Shown piece after piece: positions 35,410-46,290 of a stretch of 64,000 nucleotides of DNA. The DNA comes from Bimuria novae-zelandiae CBS 107.79 (lineage: Eukaryota; Ascomycota; Dothideomycetes; Pleosporales; Didymosphaeriaceae): contig ML976680.1 of NCBI GenBank assembly GCA_010015655.1, forward strand, positions 386,686 to 450,685, written 5' to 3'. The position numbers and the translations under genes are program-made. The notes beneath the pieces were generated by a model. The model was not told the DNA's origin. It ran no database searches and saw nothing but the letters and a program-made list of their open reading frames with translations. Within the stretch, counting starts at the first letter, position 1; every line of letters starts with the position of its first letter.

Positions 35410-35788
35410 GGCGCGTGTGGGCCGCACTTAGGCATACGAAGAGGAGTAGTCGAAACGATAAGATTGTTAAAGGAAACCTTGGAAGGAACATCGTAGTTAA
35501 CCACCCTCATTAGCTATCCCTATTGCCATAGTCTCTGTTATGTTAAATGTGAAAGTGTAATGATCCGCCCACATCGCTGTGAAAGAGGCCCAACCGGATG
35601 TGGTGAGGTATCAGCCGCTCGCGAACAGCCCCACAATTGAACAGTATCTGTATGACCTTACTAAGCGCCGAGTCTTCGGCACAAGAAGGAACGCAAGCAA
35701 ACATCGGTTATTGCTAATTAGGCTTTCAAGCGTTTTATCTACTCTTTGCAGAACTTCTAGCCACGAAGAGTTTAGCTACCGTGTTTTA
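35410..35788. other. 3' flank of the CFEM gene
   Basis: Host-like sequence up to the TA at 35787-35788 where transposon B begins. The ORF 35579-35878 crosses into the transposon and is not considered real. Confidence 0.5.
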
Positions 35789-37035
35789 TTAGATGACGCA
35801 CGGCCATTACTTGGCGTACGCTCACCGCCAAATGCTCGACTTCTTCACCCTCTCATAACTACACCAATATGGACCTAATTGAGGCTGCGTTAGAGTCGGT
35901 GAAATCGCTAAATCCTAAAGAAATGCCTAATTACACTATAGTTATAAAAAAGTTTAGTGATAATTAAATAACGCTATTAAAGCGCTACTATAAGGTTTAA
36001 GGCACCTATACTTAGCAAATTAATAATATACACCTCCTTAATACTACGTAAGAAAAAGCTCTTATAACTTATATTAATAACCTTTACTAATAATGTCTAC
36101 TACCTATAAAATAAATAATATAGAATTTTACTTAAGAAATAGCTAGAAGAGGTGCTAAAAAATACTAAGTTAACTACTTTATTACTTAATATTATATTAA
36201 CTTTATATTATATTAGAGCTTTAGTATAGACGCGTTATAGCACTAAGCTAATTTAGTATTTAAATATAGCTTATATTTTAAGTTTTTAGCGCAGAAGATC
36301 GAATAGTATAATGTAGAACTATAATATATATATAATACAAATAAATAAGGTTTCTTAATTAAGATGCCATTAAAGATAAAGCGCATCTTCTCTCGCTAAA
36401 AATATAAAAATAGTAGAGTAAAGCAAGTTATCTAAAATAGTAATAAAGAGTAAATAATAATACTTATATATATTTACCCTAAGGATAGTACTCTTATACT
36501 AATTTTAATTTACTAGACGATTTTTAATAATATATAAGACTTATAGCTTTAAGATTTTACTCTATAAGAGTATAAGTGTTTCTTTACTTCCTTAGCTAGT
36601 AGATAGACGAATAACAAGCTTAGCATATAATAGCTAAAATAAGTATTTAATTATAAAATAAATATTAAGACGCGTCGCTCTTAGCGTCTTCTTATTTTTA
36701 ATAGCTATAGCTTTTATATAATAATAAAATTTATTAAGTATTATAATAAGAATTAAATTCTCCTAGCCGTATTTCCTCCTTACGCGACCTATACTCTCTA
36801 ACGCATACTCTACTAAGCTCTCGGACTTCATGTATAGCTGTTAAGGCCTTATCTCTATCACAAAGCGCGACTTCTTCCGCATGTTCTATCGCGCCTGGCA
36901 TACAGCGTTTAAATATAAGACGATTATTACGCTGTGCAAAACACCGTCCCGACCCACTTGGGGCGAGTTTCTGAGTGGCTGCACGCTTTTTAGGTAATCG
37001 CTTCCTCGCTTTCATCGCTGTACACCCAATTTTGT

Positions 37036-38868
37036 ATAAGAGACAATATAATAGAGGAAATAAACCTACTAAGAGGTATAATACACTAAGTACTTAAAAA
37101 TGGAAGGTTCTAAAAGTGTTTAACGCTGGCCGCAACCCTCCGCGGAGGCGTAAAACTAACTTATAGAGGGCACCTCTACGCGTCTTACAATTTACAGGCA
37201 CAAACGAGTTTATAGAGAAGCAGGGACCTATAGAGGACAATAATAGCGTTAATATATATATTAATAAGTATTACCGTAAGGATAAGGAGCCTTAGTTAGC
37301 CTAAAGGTCTGCGTTACTAGAAAATAAGCAATTACCTAATAAGAAAGTATTTAATAAAGTTATTAATAATAAAAGTATTAGTAAGCGCAAGTAAATACCT
37401 AATAAAAATATTAAATAATAATTTAATTCTAAATAGAGTTAAGACGATAACGTAGATAGAAATTAATAAAACTAGTAAAACACGTAATAGGGGGTATTTA
37501 ATAAATAACTAAAACTATATAAAGTTAAGCTATATATTGCTTACTACTAGCCCGCGTTCCTACGTAAGGAGGATGTTAGGACTAAATTTAATACTAAAAT
37601 AAGGATACATACGTACTTTTACGTAGAGCTCTAGTAGTAAGTAGAGTAAGTTATAGGAGACCTTATAAAGTAAATTCCGCCTATAAAAATAGTAGTAAAA
37701 AGTCTAATAATGGTTATATATACTATAGGTACCTAAGTAATAGAGACTTACGTAGTCTTTTAAACATAGTGATAGTATTACTTTTAAATAGGTTATTAAG
37801 CATGCGTACAAGTTGAAGAAAAAATTTATTATTAAAATAACTTATATTAACTTTAATTTAACGCTAGTAAAGCTAAAAACTAGCTAAAATGGTTAAACGC
37901 GTAATAGGGGGGTATTTAGCTTATAAAGTTCCGCTTAGAGCTCTCTACCGCAACTTACTACAACTTATTACTAGCTACACGATCTGTCAGAGGTCCTCGC
38001 ATATACTGTCGTTAGTAAGGGCCCTATAGTCGCGATCCGCGATAAATAGTAATGCCAGGATACTCACTATAGCAACTATCCGTACGTGTGCTAGGTTAAA
38101 CGTACGCCTAGGCAATCTAATTAGTTCGAGAATTACTACCTAACGAGTAGTACTATAGTGGCGGCATGGACGCGCGATATAACACAGGGCAGGTGTATAG
38201 TTAATAAGCCACATAATAACGTACGCCTAAGTCTCTTACTAGCTAGAGAGAGAGCTACGAAAGAGAAGGCAACGTAGAAATTAGCTAAAAAAGATAATAG
38301 ATCTAAACTTAATATAAATTACTTTATAAAAGTTAATGCCGCTAAATTACTTTTTATAAGTTAATGCCGCTAGATTACTTTTTATAAGTTAATTAGTATA
38401 AAGTTAAATTATTAGCTAGTAGTAGTTTCTTTAAATACTTATTATAACCTTAAGGAGCTCCTTTATATTAGTATAATAAAACTGAATTTATATAAACTTA
38501 GTAAAGCTTACGTATTAAACTTAGTACTTTTTTAATTAATAAAAAAAGTAGGTAATAGCCAGAGAGGTAAATAAAATTTAAGAAGTACTTTTTAATATTA
38601 TTAAACGTAGCTAGCTTAACCTTAATATACTTATAGACCTATCTAACGCGGGAATACTATATATAGTATAAGAGTAGTATTTTAAGCTACTAGTGCTATT
38701 GCTCCTACGCCTTCGTAAAATGGCAATTCGGTGGTAATCTAAGTATAATAGGCTATAAAGAGCGATAAGGAGGACGCTAGAGGCGTATATAGGGAGGATT
38801 AAAAGTAGAAATAGCATAATAAGTTATATAGGGAGAGAGTTAAGTAACTAAATAAGAGGGCTAGTATT
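37036..38868 (+). other. Unidentified degenerate coding trace inside the 5.35-kb element
   Basis: On the plus strand 37120-37390 reads KVFNAGRNPPRRRKTNL, then RVLQFTGTNEFIEKQGPIED and a YYRKDKEP segment. About 37990-38330 in another frame reads REYYLTSSTIVAAWTRDITQ followed by GRCIVNKPHNNVRLSLLLAR. RIP stops interrupt both. The traces look like one basic, possibly DNA-binding protein, but no family was recognised. A 20-bp G-rich repeat (GCGTAATAGGGGG-TATTTA type) occurs at about 37482-37502 and 37894-37915. 38400-38868 is AT-rich with nothing recognised. Confidence 0.45.
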
Positions 38869-39040
38869 TGTGGCACACAGTCACAACGATCAGGGAGCTT
38901 AAAAACAAAGTCTATTAAGGAGAGAAAGCTTTATAATAACTAGCTATTTATAAGTTTAGGGGATCGCGTGCTTAGCTACTTAGCTACTTAGCTTAATTTT
39001 GGCTAGCGTAAAAAGCTTTAATAAAGTACTTTTTATAATA
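38869..39040 (-). repeat. Left LTR of the gag-only copia-like element
   Basis: 172 bp. It aligns over its full length with 40621-40792, differing mostly by C/T and A/G transitions. Confidence 0.75.
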
Positions 39041-39216
39041 TACCCCCTAGCTTATAGAGCGTAGTAAAATAAGCTAAATAGTAACTTAAAGTATAAAAGG
39101 TAGTAAACTTACGAGTAGAGCTTAAAAAGCGTCTAGCTTAGATCTTTAGCTTGCTAGGTGATTAGTCTAAGTAGCTAGTTTATATATAGTTCCAAGAGAA
39201 AGGTAGAGAAGAAAAC

Positions 39217-39421
39217 GAGTAGCGTACTTTTACTATAAAGCTTTAATAAATATTTAAGGATAATTATTTACTTATAACGTGACCCGCGCGAGTACCTGCG
39301 TAAAAAAATAAAAAAATAAAAGGAGTAGTGTACTTTTACTATAAAGCTTTAATAAATATTTAAAGGTAACTATTTACTTGCAACGTAACCCGTGCAAGTA
39401 CTTTAATAAATAAATAAAAGA
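39217..39421. repeat. Tandem duplication, about 106-bp unit
   Basis: 39217-39322 and 39323-about 39421 both run GAGTAG(C/T)GTACTTTTAC... through TAAATATTTAA and an ACGT-AACCCG(C/T)GC segment. The copies differ by transitions. It is located inside the gag-only copia-like element. Confidence 0.75.
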
Positions 39422-40620
39422 ATAGGTAGCTATAGGATTATAGCGCCTAGCTAGTAAAAATTTACTTACTTATAAGCTTACTATAATTTATGCTTTAATA
39501 TTCCTTAGAAAAACTAGAAAAAGGTCTACTATCTACCTCTTATACTTAAGCTTAGTTAATAATACCTTTTACTAATCCTTTTAAATTTAGCTCTTAATTT
39601 TACTAATCTCCTTACTTATAAACTTATTATAAAGCTTATAAAATACTTCTTCCTAGAGCGTGTACTAAAGGCGGTTATACTTTATAGGCTTCTATTAGTG
39701 CTAGCTATTTGCTCTATATAGGCACTTATAGCTCGTATTAGGAGTGCGCCCTCTAAGCGTAGCGTACATGCCTGCGTGCTTAGTTGTTTAGTCAGGCTAC
39801 GCGAGCCAGCGAGCGTATCCTTTTAAAGATAGAGTTACTACTGCGCCTGGTCGCGATAGGTTATTAAGCTCTCTCTAAGCCTACTTATAGTTGTATTATA
39901 GTGCTAAGCGTAGGAAATCCTTTATTAGCAGCGTACCCTTTATCTTTAGGAGATCTAGGGGCACAGCGTTAGCGTGTGCGCGGTTCCATTCAGATAGCCA
40001 TTTAGTTATGTCTATTGTTCTGCTACTCTGTGGGCGTAGGGTGACCTCTCTATATGTATATTATACCTGCTCCTTCTAATTATTATTGCTTAGATAAAGA
40101 TTATTTTTAAGTTCTCTAATTAGTGCCTATAGCATTTACTACTTATTTAATTATAGTATTATAAGCTCTAGCTTTTATAAATTAATTATAATATAGACCT
40201 AGTTCTAGAGTGCCTAAAGCTTTATTATAAGCTAACTATAAATAGTAAACTCTAGCTTATAGCGCTTAAGCTATTATATATAAAACTTGCCTTTAATATT
40301 TATATCCAGTAGCTCTAGACCCTAGTCGTGTATATTTATCTACTTAGGAGCCTTAAAGTTAATATAATTTTATATTTTTTAAGTTTTTACGTGGTACTTA
40401 AGCTGCGTGTACAAAGATAGGAATAAGTTATAATTTATAAGTTAGTTACTTATTAGAAGCTTTATAGTAGTTATTATATAATCTAGCTTTATTATAAGTT
40501 ATAAGCGTTAAGACGTAAGCGTAAGAATAATAAAAAGTAAGAAATAGTTTACTACTATAATTATTAGTTAGTATAAAGTAAGTATATTATAAAGTATTAT
40601 AAAGGTACTAGGCTTATAAT

Positions 40621-40792
40621 TATAGCATATAGTTACAACGATTAGGGAGCTTAAAAATGAAGTCTATTAAGGAGAGGAAGCTCTATAATAACTAGCTATT
40701 TATAGGTTTAGGGGATCGCGTACTTGGCTGCTTAACTGCTTGGCCCAACCCTAGCTAGCGCAGAAAGCTCTAGCAAGGTGCCTTTTGCAATA
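40621..40792 (-). repeat. Right LTR of the gag-only copia-like element
   Basis: 172 bp, adjoining the primer site at 40611-40620 (minus strand), so this is the 5' LTR of a minus-strand element. Its 3' half is the less mutated of the two copies. Confidence 0.75.
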
Positions 40793-41079
40793 GTATTATT
40801 AGCGTAAATTTTTTATACTCCGCATACGGGCTATTTAGCTAACTTTTTAATTAAAATTTAACTAATTATACGCCTACTTAGTAATAAAATTACTTATAAA
40901 AGCGTAAAGACCTACTGAAAATACTATACTTTATTAACGCTACTAACGCCTCTCTCTTTATAACTCCTTTACTATAATAGCTATTATAAAATAAATAATA
41001 GTAATTAATTTAGCAACGTTAGTTACATCTTATATAGCTATTGTACCCTCTTTTTAAATAATAGTAGGTGTAATTTAGG

Positions 41080-42150
41080 CACCTCCGCATATCGTCGCCA
41101 ACACTAACTCTCTAGTATTACGCCTTACCTAGCACCTATGGCACCTACCTATAAGACGTAAAGAATCCTCGCGTAAATGCCTTCTAGTTATAGTACACGC
41201 GCTATACTACCTTTTCTAAAAAATAGGCGAAGTCCTTATAAGTGTAAGCGTATTTATAATATCTTTTTATCTTGTTCTTTAGCGTCTTCATGGTCTACTT
41301 AATTAGATTAAAATATAGTAAGTATAATAATAAGTATTTAAGTATAACGCTTGCCTTTACGTATAATATAATAATCTTTTCTAACGTATAAATAGAGGTA
41401 TTATTAAAGACTATTACTAATTAATCACCTAGCTATATATTATATTAGGAGAGTACTTTATTTAATAGAAACCTTTTTAGAAACTCTAGATTAATTACGC
41501 CCTAGAATATTACATAGTCGACGTAGCCATGCACATCTATAGCAGGGAGTAAGCTCTATAGCTCTAAGCGCCGTGCAGAGTACTATACGTCGGCAGGCGT
41601 GTTTACAGTTAACCAGACATACTTTCTATTGCTAGTTCTCTTATTACAAGCGCTCTTGTCAAGGCAGATAACCTACTTTAGTTTATATATTTATTAGTAG
41701 CGCGCTTAGAATACCTAATAAAGGCCTTTTATAGCGCTCTCTAGTAGCTTTTAACGTAGCTTTTTAACTTTACTTTATACTGGCGAGAGCTCTCGTGATA
41801 GTAGCTACTAATATTTATATATTAAAGTTATTGTACAAGAAGGCCCATATTTTATTAATATATGCCGTAGGTTTGCCCTATAGGAGTTCTAAAATTACGT
41901 CTTAATAGCACTATCGTAGTAATAGCAGGCAACTAATTTTTATACACTATAAAGGATATACTTAACTAAACGATTTTATATTAAGTTAATATTTATATAT
42001 AGTTTTAGGGTTAAATTTAAGAGATTTATAAATTTTATAATTATTTTACCTATTGTTTATATAATTAATAATTACTTATACTATTAAGGGCTATAGTTTA
42101 TATCTAGTAAGCCTTTTAGGATTAATTAGCATGCCTTATAATACTTAAAA
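41080..42150 (-). pseudogene. IS630/Tc1-like DDE transposase, inactivated
   Basis: The minus-strand frame reads (stops skipped) LELL-GKPTAYINKIWAFLY, VICLDKSACNKRTSNRKYVW, NTPADV, SLLPAIDVHGYVDYVIF, VIVFNNTSIYTLEKIIILYV, LLLYLLYFNLIK and a C-terminal YKYAYTYKDFAYFLEK. This matches IS630-like (DDE_3) transposases whose family pattern is LDES, LDNASIH and FNPIEQ. The first Asp survives (41658-41660), the second is Asn (41403-41405) and the third Glu is Lys (41298-41300), each explained by one G-to-A change. It reads inward from the right TIR of the 5.35-kb element and is probably that element's transposase. Confidence 0.75.
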
Positions 42151-42287
42151 AATTAAGAAAAATTACTATATTTTCTTTAGTTAGATCGTCGGCCGTATAA
42201 AATTAGGTGTACGACCATGAAAGCGGGGAAGCGATTACCTAACAAGCGTCAAGAGTGGGTCGGGACGGTGTTTTGCACAGCACCGAT

Positions 42288-42887
42288 ATTAAGTCCTTTG
42301 AGGTCACTGGCCTCTCACCATTGAACGCAGAGGTAGTGTTACAAAAGTTTAGAAAGGCAGAAGCAGAGAGGCCATCGTCCTCTAAGAGCGGCTTGTCAGT
42401 ACTCAGCGCTTTAGATTAGAGAAAAATAGAGCGCTTGCTGCGCGAGGTTGTCGAAAATACCTATTCTAAACACGCGCAGCAGCTCTCTCAGACGATCCAT
42501 TATATGGCCGTCCAGAAGCAGCTTCTCCAGCACGAAAATAACCGCCTCAAAGAAGCTCTTATTAATAAGAGAAACTAGCGACAGCGTGGCAGGCCTTTGC
42601 TACTTAAAGCACCGCTAGAGTATAATGGAGGCGCTGTTCTCTAGTCGCCCGCGAAAGTCCAAGACGCCCGAGATAGGCAGGCGCAGAAGGATGCCGACGA
42701 GCAGTTAAAACAACAGCAGAAGGAGGAGAAACTTGCTCTACAAAAGCAGCAGAAAGAACAGAAACAAACTATGCTTAAGGAGAGGAAGCGTAAAAGGCTT
42801 GCCGCCAAAGAAATTCGCCTCCAAGAGCAGCGTAGCAAGGCTACTGCGCGTAAAGAAGCACGTATTACACGCAAGGCCAAAAAATAA
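42288..42887 (+). pseudogene. C-terminal half of the pogo B transposase
   Basis: Reads IKSFEVTGLSPLNAEVVLQK, a Ser-rich linker, KIERLLREVVENTYSKHAQQ with a leucine-rich coiled coil, RGRPLLLKAP, then a long Gln/Lys-rich coiled tail (QLKQQQKEEKLALQKQQKEQ) ending ITRKAKK-stop at about 42887. Only about three TAG codons (from TGG or CAG) interrupt it. It is typical of the charged tail of fungal pogo-like transposases. Confidence 0.8.
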
Positions 42888-43235
42888 CTCTAAAAATATA
42901 TATAATTATCCTAAAGGGGTATAAGACGTTAGATAATTACTTCTACTACTCCGCCTTATCTATATAAAGCGCCTAAAGTTACTAAGGTCTACTTCTCTTT
43001 TATTATTAATAAGGAGCCTATATCTAGCCCTAGCACGCGCGCACAAGAAATATACGCTTCCTATAGAGGTTTTATATATAAATTATTATTAGCAATTAAT
43101 TGTTTAAGCTCTATAGACCTCTCTACTTGAAAATCTCGCGATAATAGCTCTGATATAGAGCTCTACAGCCTTAAAAGCAGTAGGTGTGGGCTTCCGGAAA
43201 TCGTGCGCCAAGTGATGCCCGTGCGTCAACTGATA

Positions 43236-44035
43236 CCGTAGCTTGGCAGGTCATGTGCGCTGTCAGGTCATGCACACCCTTTTTACTAGTATATTTAACG
43301 AAAATTACGAACTTTAAAGTCTTATAACTTTATATTAAGGCATTATTTTTTTAATATCTCTTATAATTATAGTAGTATAGTAATTATATTAAAGGTGTAT
43401 AATATAAAAACATATATTATATATATTAATAGAGGTATAATGTCTAAATTAGAAGGATATACACTTTTACTAGTAATAAGGCTATTTTTTTTTTTACTTT
43501 AATAACTCTATAACTACTTTGTAATAAACTTTTAAACTTTGACTACACATTAATAGTATTACATAGAACCCACATTTAGAATTACTAAGCTATAGGAATC
43601 TTATATAAAAGATTATTTTTTTGGTGAGAGGAAAATTAGCGTATTTTTAATATTCTAAATATCTTAAGAATTAAAGCAGCTTTAGCTTCGTTATATAAAA
43701 TATAAGGTCTATATGGGGCTGTTAATATATAGCAAAGATTTAAAAGTTTATTACAAAGTAATTATAGATTTATTAAAGTTTAAAAAAATGCTATTTTACT
43801 AGTAAAAGCGTATATCCTTCTAATTTAGACTTTATACCTCTATTAACATATATAATATTTGTTTTTATATTATACACCTTTAATATAATTACTGTACTAC
43901 TATAATTATAAAAGATATTAAAAAATAAAGTTTTAATATAAAGTTATGAGACTTTAAAATTCGTGCTTTTCTTTAAATTTACTAGTAAAAAGGATGTGCA
44001 TGACCTGACAGCGCGCACGACCTGCCAAGCTACGG
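43236..44035. mobile_element. 800-bp fold-back element
   Basis: The two halves are inverted repeats over roughly 350 bp each. Ends are CCGTAGCTTGGCAGGTC(A/G)TG and a GCTGTCAGGTCATGCACA block, followed by an ACTAGTA...-rich AT interior that pairs along nearly its whole length. TA flanks both ends (43234-43235, 44036-44037). The left TA is the same dinucleotide that flanks transposon B, so the two elements abut. No coding capacity. GC-rich tips are unmutated while the interior is almost pure A/T. Confidence 0.85.
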
Positions 44036-44215
44036 TAAAATACGGTATAAGATTCGATCTGTGGCTGAAGCGTGGCATCCTACACATAGGCATTGGGCTC
44101 TATCTTGGGTACGAACATTAATACTCCTCCTAAGAAATTCATCTGAAGTATATTTATTAGCCACTGTAAAATCGGGCTTATACTTTAATAAAAACTTTAC
44201 AAGCTATTATAAATA

Positions 44216-45986
44216 AGCTAGCGTATATAGTCACCGCCCACATAGGATTGCCGCCCACCCTACCAAAACACGCGATATCTCTCTATAACGCTTATTAAAA
44301 TAGACCCCCGCGAAAAATCTATATAATTAGCTATTAGTAATTTTAATACTAGCGTTTATCTAAGCCTACGCGCTATAGTAAAAGTATATAATATTTTTTT
44401 AATTTACTTTATATAGCTAACTAAGTAGCGCAATAAATAGCGTAGTCTACTATTAAAATTAGTAATAATTAACTCCTTTAGAGAAGACCTTTTTAATAAA
44501 GTAGATTTTTAAAAAAGACGCGCGCACCTGCCCTCCTTTTTATACTTATACCTAAGAAATAGCTAATTAAATCCTACGTATAAATAGTAATAACTAGCTT
44601 ATAGGGAAGCTCTAGATCTTACACTTTATCTACTAATAGCTATATATCGCCTTAGTAGTTAACAGAAAGCTAGAGGCTTAGTGAGCTAATGCAGCGACAC
44701 TAGAGCAGGCGCGCGCCTTCCTAGAGCTCTATAAGCAGACTAGACGGCGGCTCAACATACAGGCGGAGAATACCTATAATATGGACGAGACTGGCGTTGC
44801 CGTAGGGGTATGTACGAACACTAGAGTACTCTCTAGTAGTCAGAAAAAGAAGGCTTATATTCAGTCTCTAGAGAATCGCGAGTGGGTCTCTATAATTAAG
44901 TGTATATTAGTAATAAGGCAGAAACTACGCTACGTAGTTATCTTTAAGGGCTAAAGCCTATAAATAACTTAGTTTCCTTTGTCCTACGTACCTAACTAGA
45001 TCTATACAATCTTAGAGAACTGATAAATATTAAATATAATAGGTATTAAGTAGCTATAGCGCATATTTTTACTTAAAATAGTTATAAGTAATAGTTAGTA
45101 CTAACTTTTTATCCTTAATAGCTATAGTAGCTATATTAATATTAAGTTCCTTTAGCTTTATAAATAATATTAAGTAAAGCTCTTATACTTACCTGCGTAT
45201 ACCTTATATATCTTATAGCTACTAAATTTTACTCCTTTCTCTATTATTAAGTCTAGTTACTAACGCTAGATCTAAAAGCTTATATTACTTAATAATACTA
45301 CACCTATTAAGAAGGAGCACTTTATTACTTACTACTATTAAGCTAAAAAAAAGACTTAATAGAGCGCGTAAATTAATCTAGCTAGTAGGCTACTAGTATC
45401 TACCTACTTAATATTAATTAAGTACTTAGCTTATTATAGCTTTCTTAGAGGCCTACTACGCCTACGCATTAGTAGTAGCCTTAGTAGTAGCCTTAGAGCT
45501 TTTTCTCTACTCCTTAAGGCCCTAGGGATCTATACTTGGCTTAGCGTAAGGTGTAGAGCTACGAGAACCTAGGTCGCAAGACAAGACTTCTTTTACAAAA
45601 AGTAGGTAAGGCGCTAGTAGCTATAAATACTTAAGCTATAGGGCTTAAATTAGAGAAAAGACGTCTTAAGTAGTAGCTAAAGACTACTAGCTTTTAGTAT
45701 CCTTAAAAACGCGTTTAAGTAAATCTAAATTAACGCTTTATAAAGATAGAGACTATTAGGGAGTTAATGCGCTTAGCTAAGGCCTTAGCAGCCTAGCAAA
45801 GTAGATATACTATAGAGGGAGCTATAGAGGCGGTGGCAATAGTAGTAGTAGTAGCTACTTTATAATTTATGTGTATTATATAGTAATTATAATAGGCGTT
45901 ATTAAGAAATCGCGTGTTTTGTGCGGGTGTCGCGTTTGGTGGGGTGGGCGGCAACCCTATGTGGGCGGTGACCATATGCGCTAGCT
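44216..45986 (+). mobile_element. Fot/pogo-type DDE transposon C, RIP-inactivated
   Basis: 1771 bp, TA on both sides (44214-44215, 45987-45988). TIRs of about 50 bp read AGCTAGCG(T/C)ATAT(A/G)GTCA and continue with a CCGCCCACATAGG block and a second CCGCCCACC. The plus-strand transposase has a well preserved stretch at about 44770-44910: ENTYNMDETGVAVGVCTNTR, SSSQKKKAYIQSLENREWVS, IIKCILV. This is the segment with the first catalytic Asp (MDE) of the pogo/Tigger DDE domain. The remainder is stop-ridden. Same subfamily as element E. Confidence 0.9.
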
Positions 45987-46290
45987 TAGTATTTAGACTT
46001 TGTGCTACTCTTGCTTCTCTAGAATAGTCTAGGCGACACAGCACGTACATGGTAGTTCAGCCTTCTAGCTTTAGCAACAGCGGCTTATATTATCTAGGAT
46101 CCTTGCAAACCTTAATTAAATAAAGAGTGGGACACAGACATTAAGACTACACCTAGTGTTAAGCTTGACGTGAATTCCAAGCTTTTAAGCAACAGTAGCG
46201 GGTTAAACGTAAAACTACTATTGTGCCTTATCGTAAATCCCGGCGTAACGTGCAGCCAACACCAAAATAGCTTAACTAACCTTAAGGCTA

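Larger units (their letters stand above)
38869..40792 (-). mobile_element. Short gag-only copia-like LTR element (LARD/TRIM type)
   Basis: Two 172-bp LTRs (38869-39040 and 40621-40792) are flanked by a perfect GTATT duplication (38864-38868, 40793-40797). The left LTR starts TGTGGCACACAG; the right one starts TATAGCATATAG, the same sequence with every C/G in those CpA/TpG sites mutated. On the minus strand the primer site beside the right LTR is ATTATAAGCC (40611-40620), the RIP-mutated form of the GTTATGAGCC site of the complete copia element. The only coding trace is minus-strand gag (about 40050-39800: TKWLSEWNRAHANAVPLDLL, KIKGTLLIKDFLRLAL). No pol fits in the 1.58-kb interior, so it is non-autonomous. 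Confidence 0.75.
36931..42281. mobile_element. 5.35-kb TIR element inserted in the transposase gene of B
   Basis: The ends are a perfect 28-bp inverted repeat starting GCTGTGCAAAACACCG (36931-36958 and 42254-42281). A second inverted block containing TTAGGTAATCGCTTCC follows (left about 36988-37035, right about 42206-42247); the left end has about 25 extra bases between blocks. The flanking pogo reading frame joins in frame across it (AFKYKTI | IKSFEVTGL). Candidate duplicated flanks (ACGATTATT / ACCGATATT) match only partly, so the duplication is unresolved. Inside are an unidentified plus-strand coding trace (about 37120-38340), a 1.9-kb LTR element (38869-40792) and an IS630-like transposase on the minus strand starting near the right TIR. 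Net of the LTR element it is about 3.4 kb. Confidence 0.75.
35789..43233 (+). mobile_element. Fot/pogo-type transposon B, split by a nested insertion
   Basis: Flanked by TA (35787-35788, 43234-43235). TIRs read T(T/C)AG(A/T)TGACGCACGG followed by an imperfect ACTTGGCG(T/C)ACG block (35789-35820 and 43202-43233). Without the 5351-bp insertion at 36931-42281 the element would be about 2.09 kb, the normal size for Fot/pogo elements. The transposase starts at 35871 (MDLIEAALESVKSLNPKEMP). Its helix-turn-helix and DDE parts are heavily RIP-mutated up to ITKRDFFRMFYRAWHTAFKY at about 36850-36916. Translation resumes after the insertion with IKSFEVTGLSPLNAEVVLQK at about 42288, then a basic coiled tail ending at a stop near 42887. 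The half 3' of the insertion has only about three stops, whereas the 5' half is full of them. Confidence 0.9.

Noticed and set aside
36734..37015. 93-codon minus-strand ORF, Arg/Lys-rich
   Set aside because: It is the antisense shadow of the pogo B transposase (plus strand reads ITKRDFFRMFYRAWHTAFKY here) running into the TIR of the nested element.
42733..42924. 63-codon plus-strand ORF
   Set aside because: Out-of-frame shadow of the pogo B transposase C-terminal tail.
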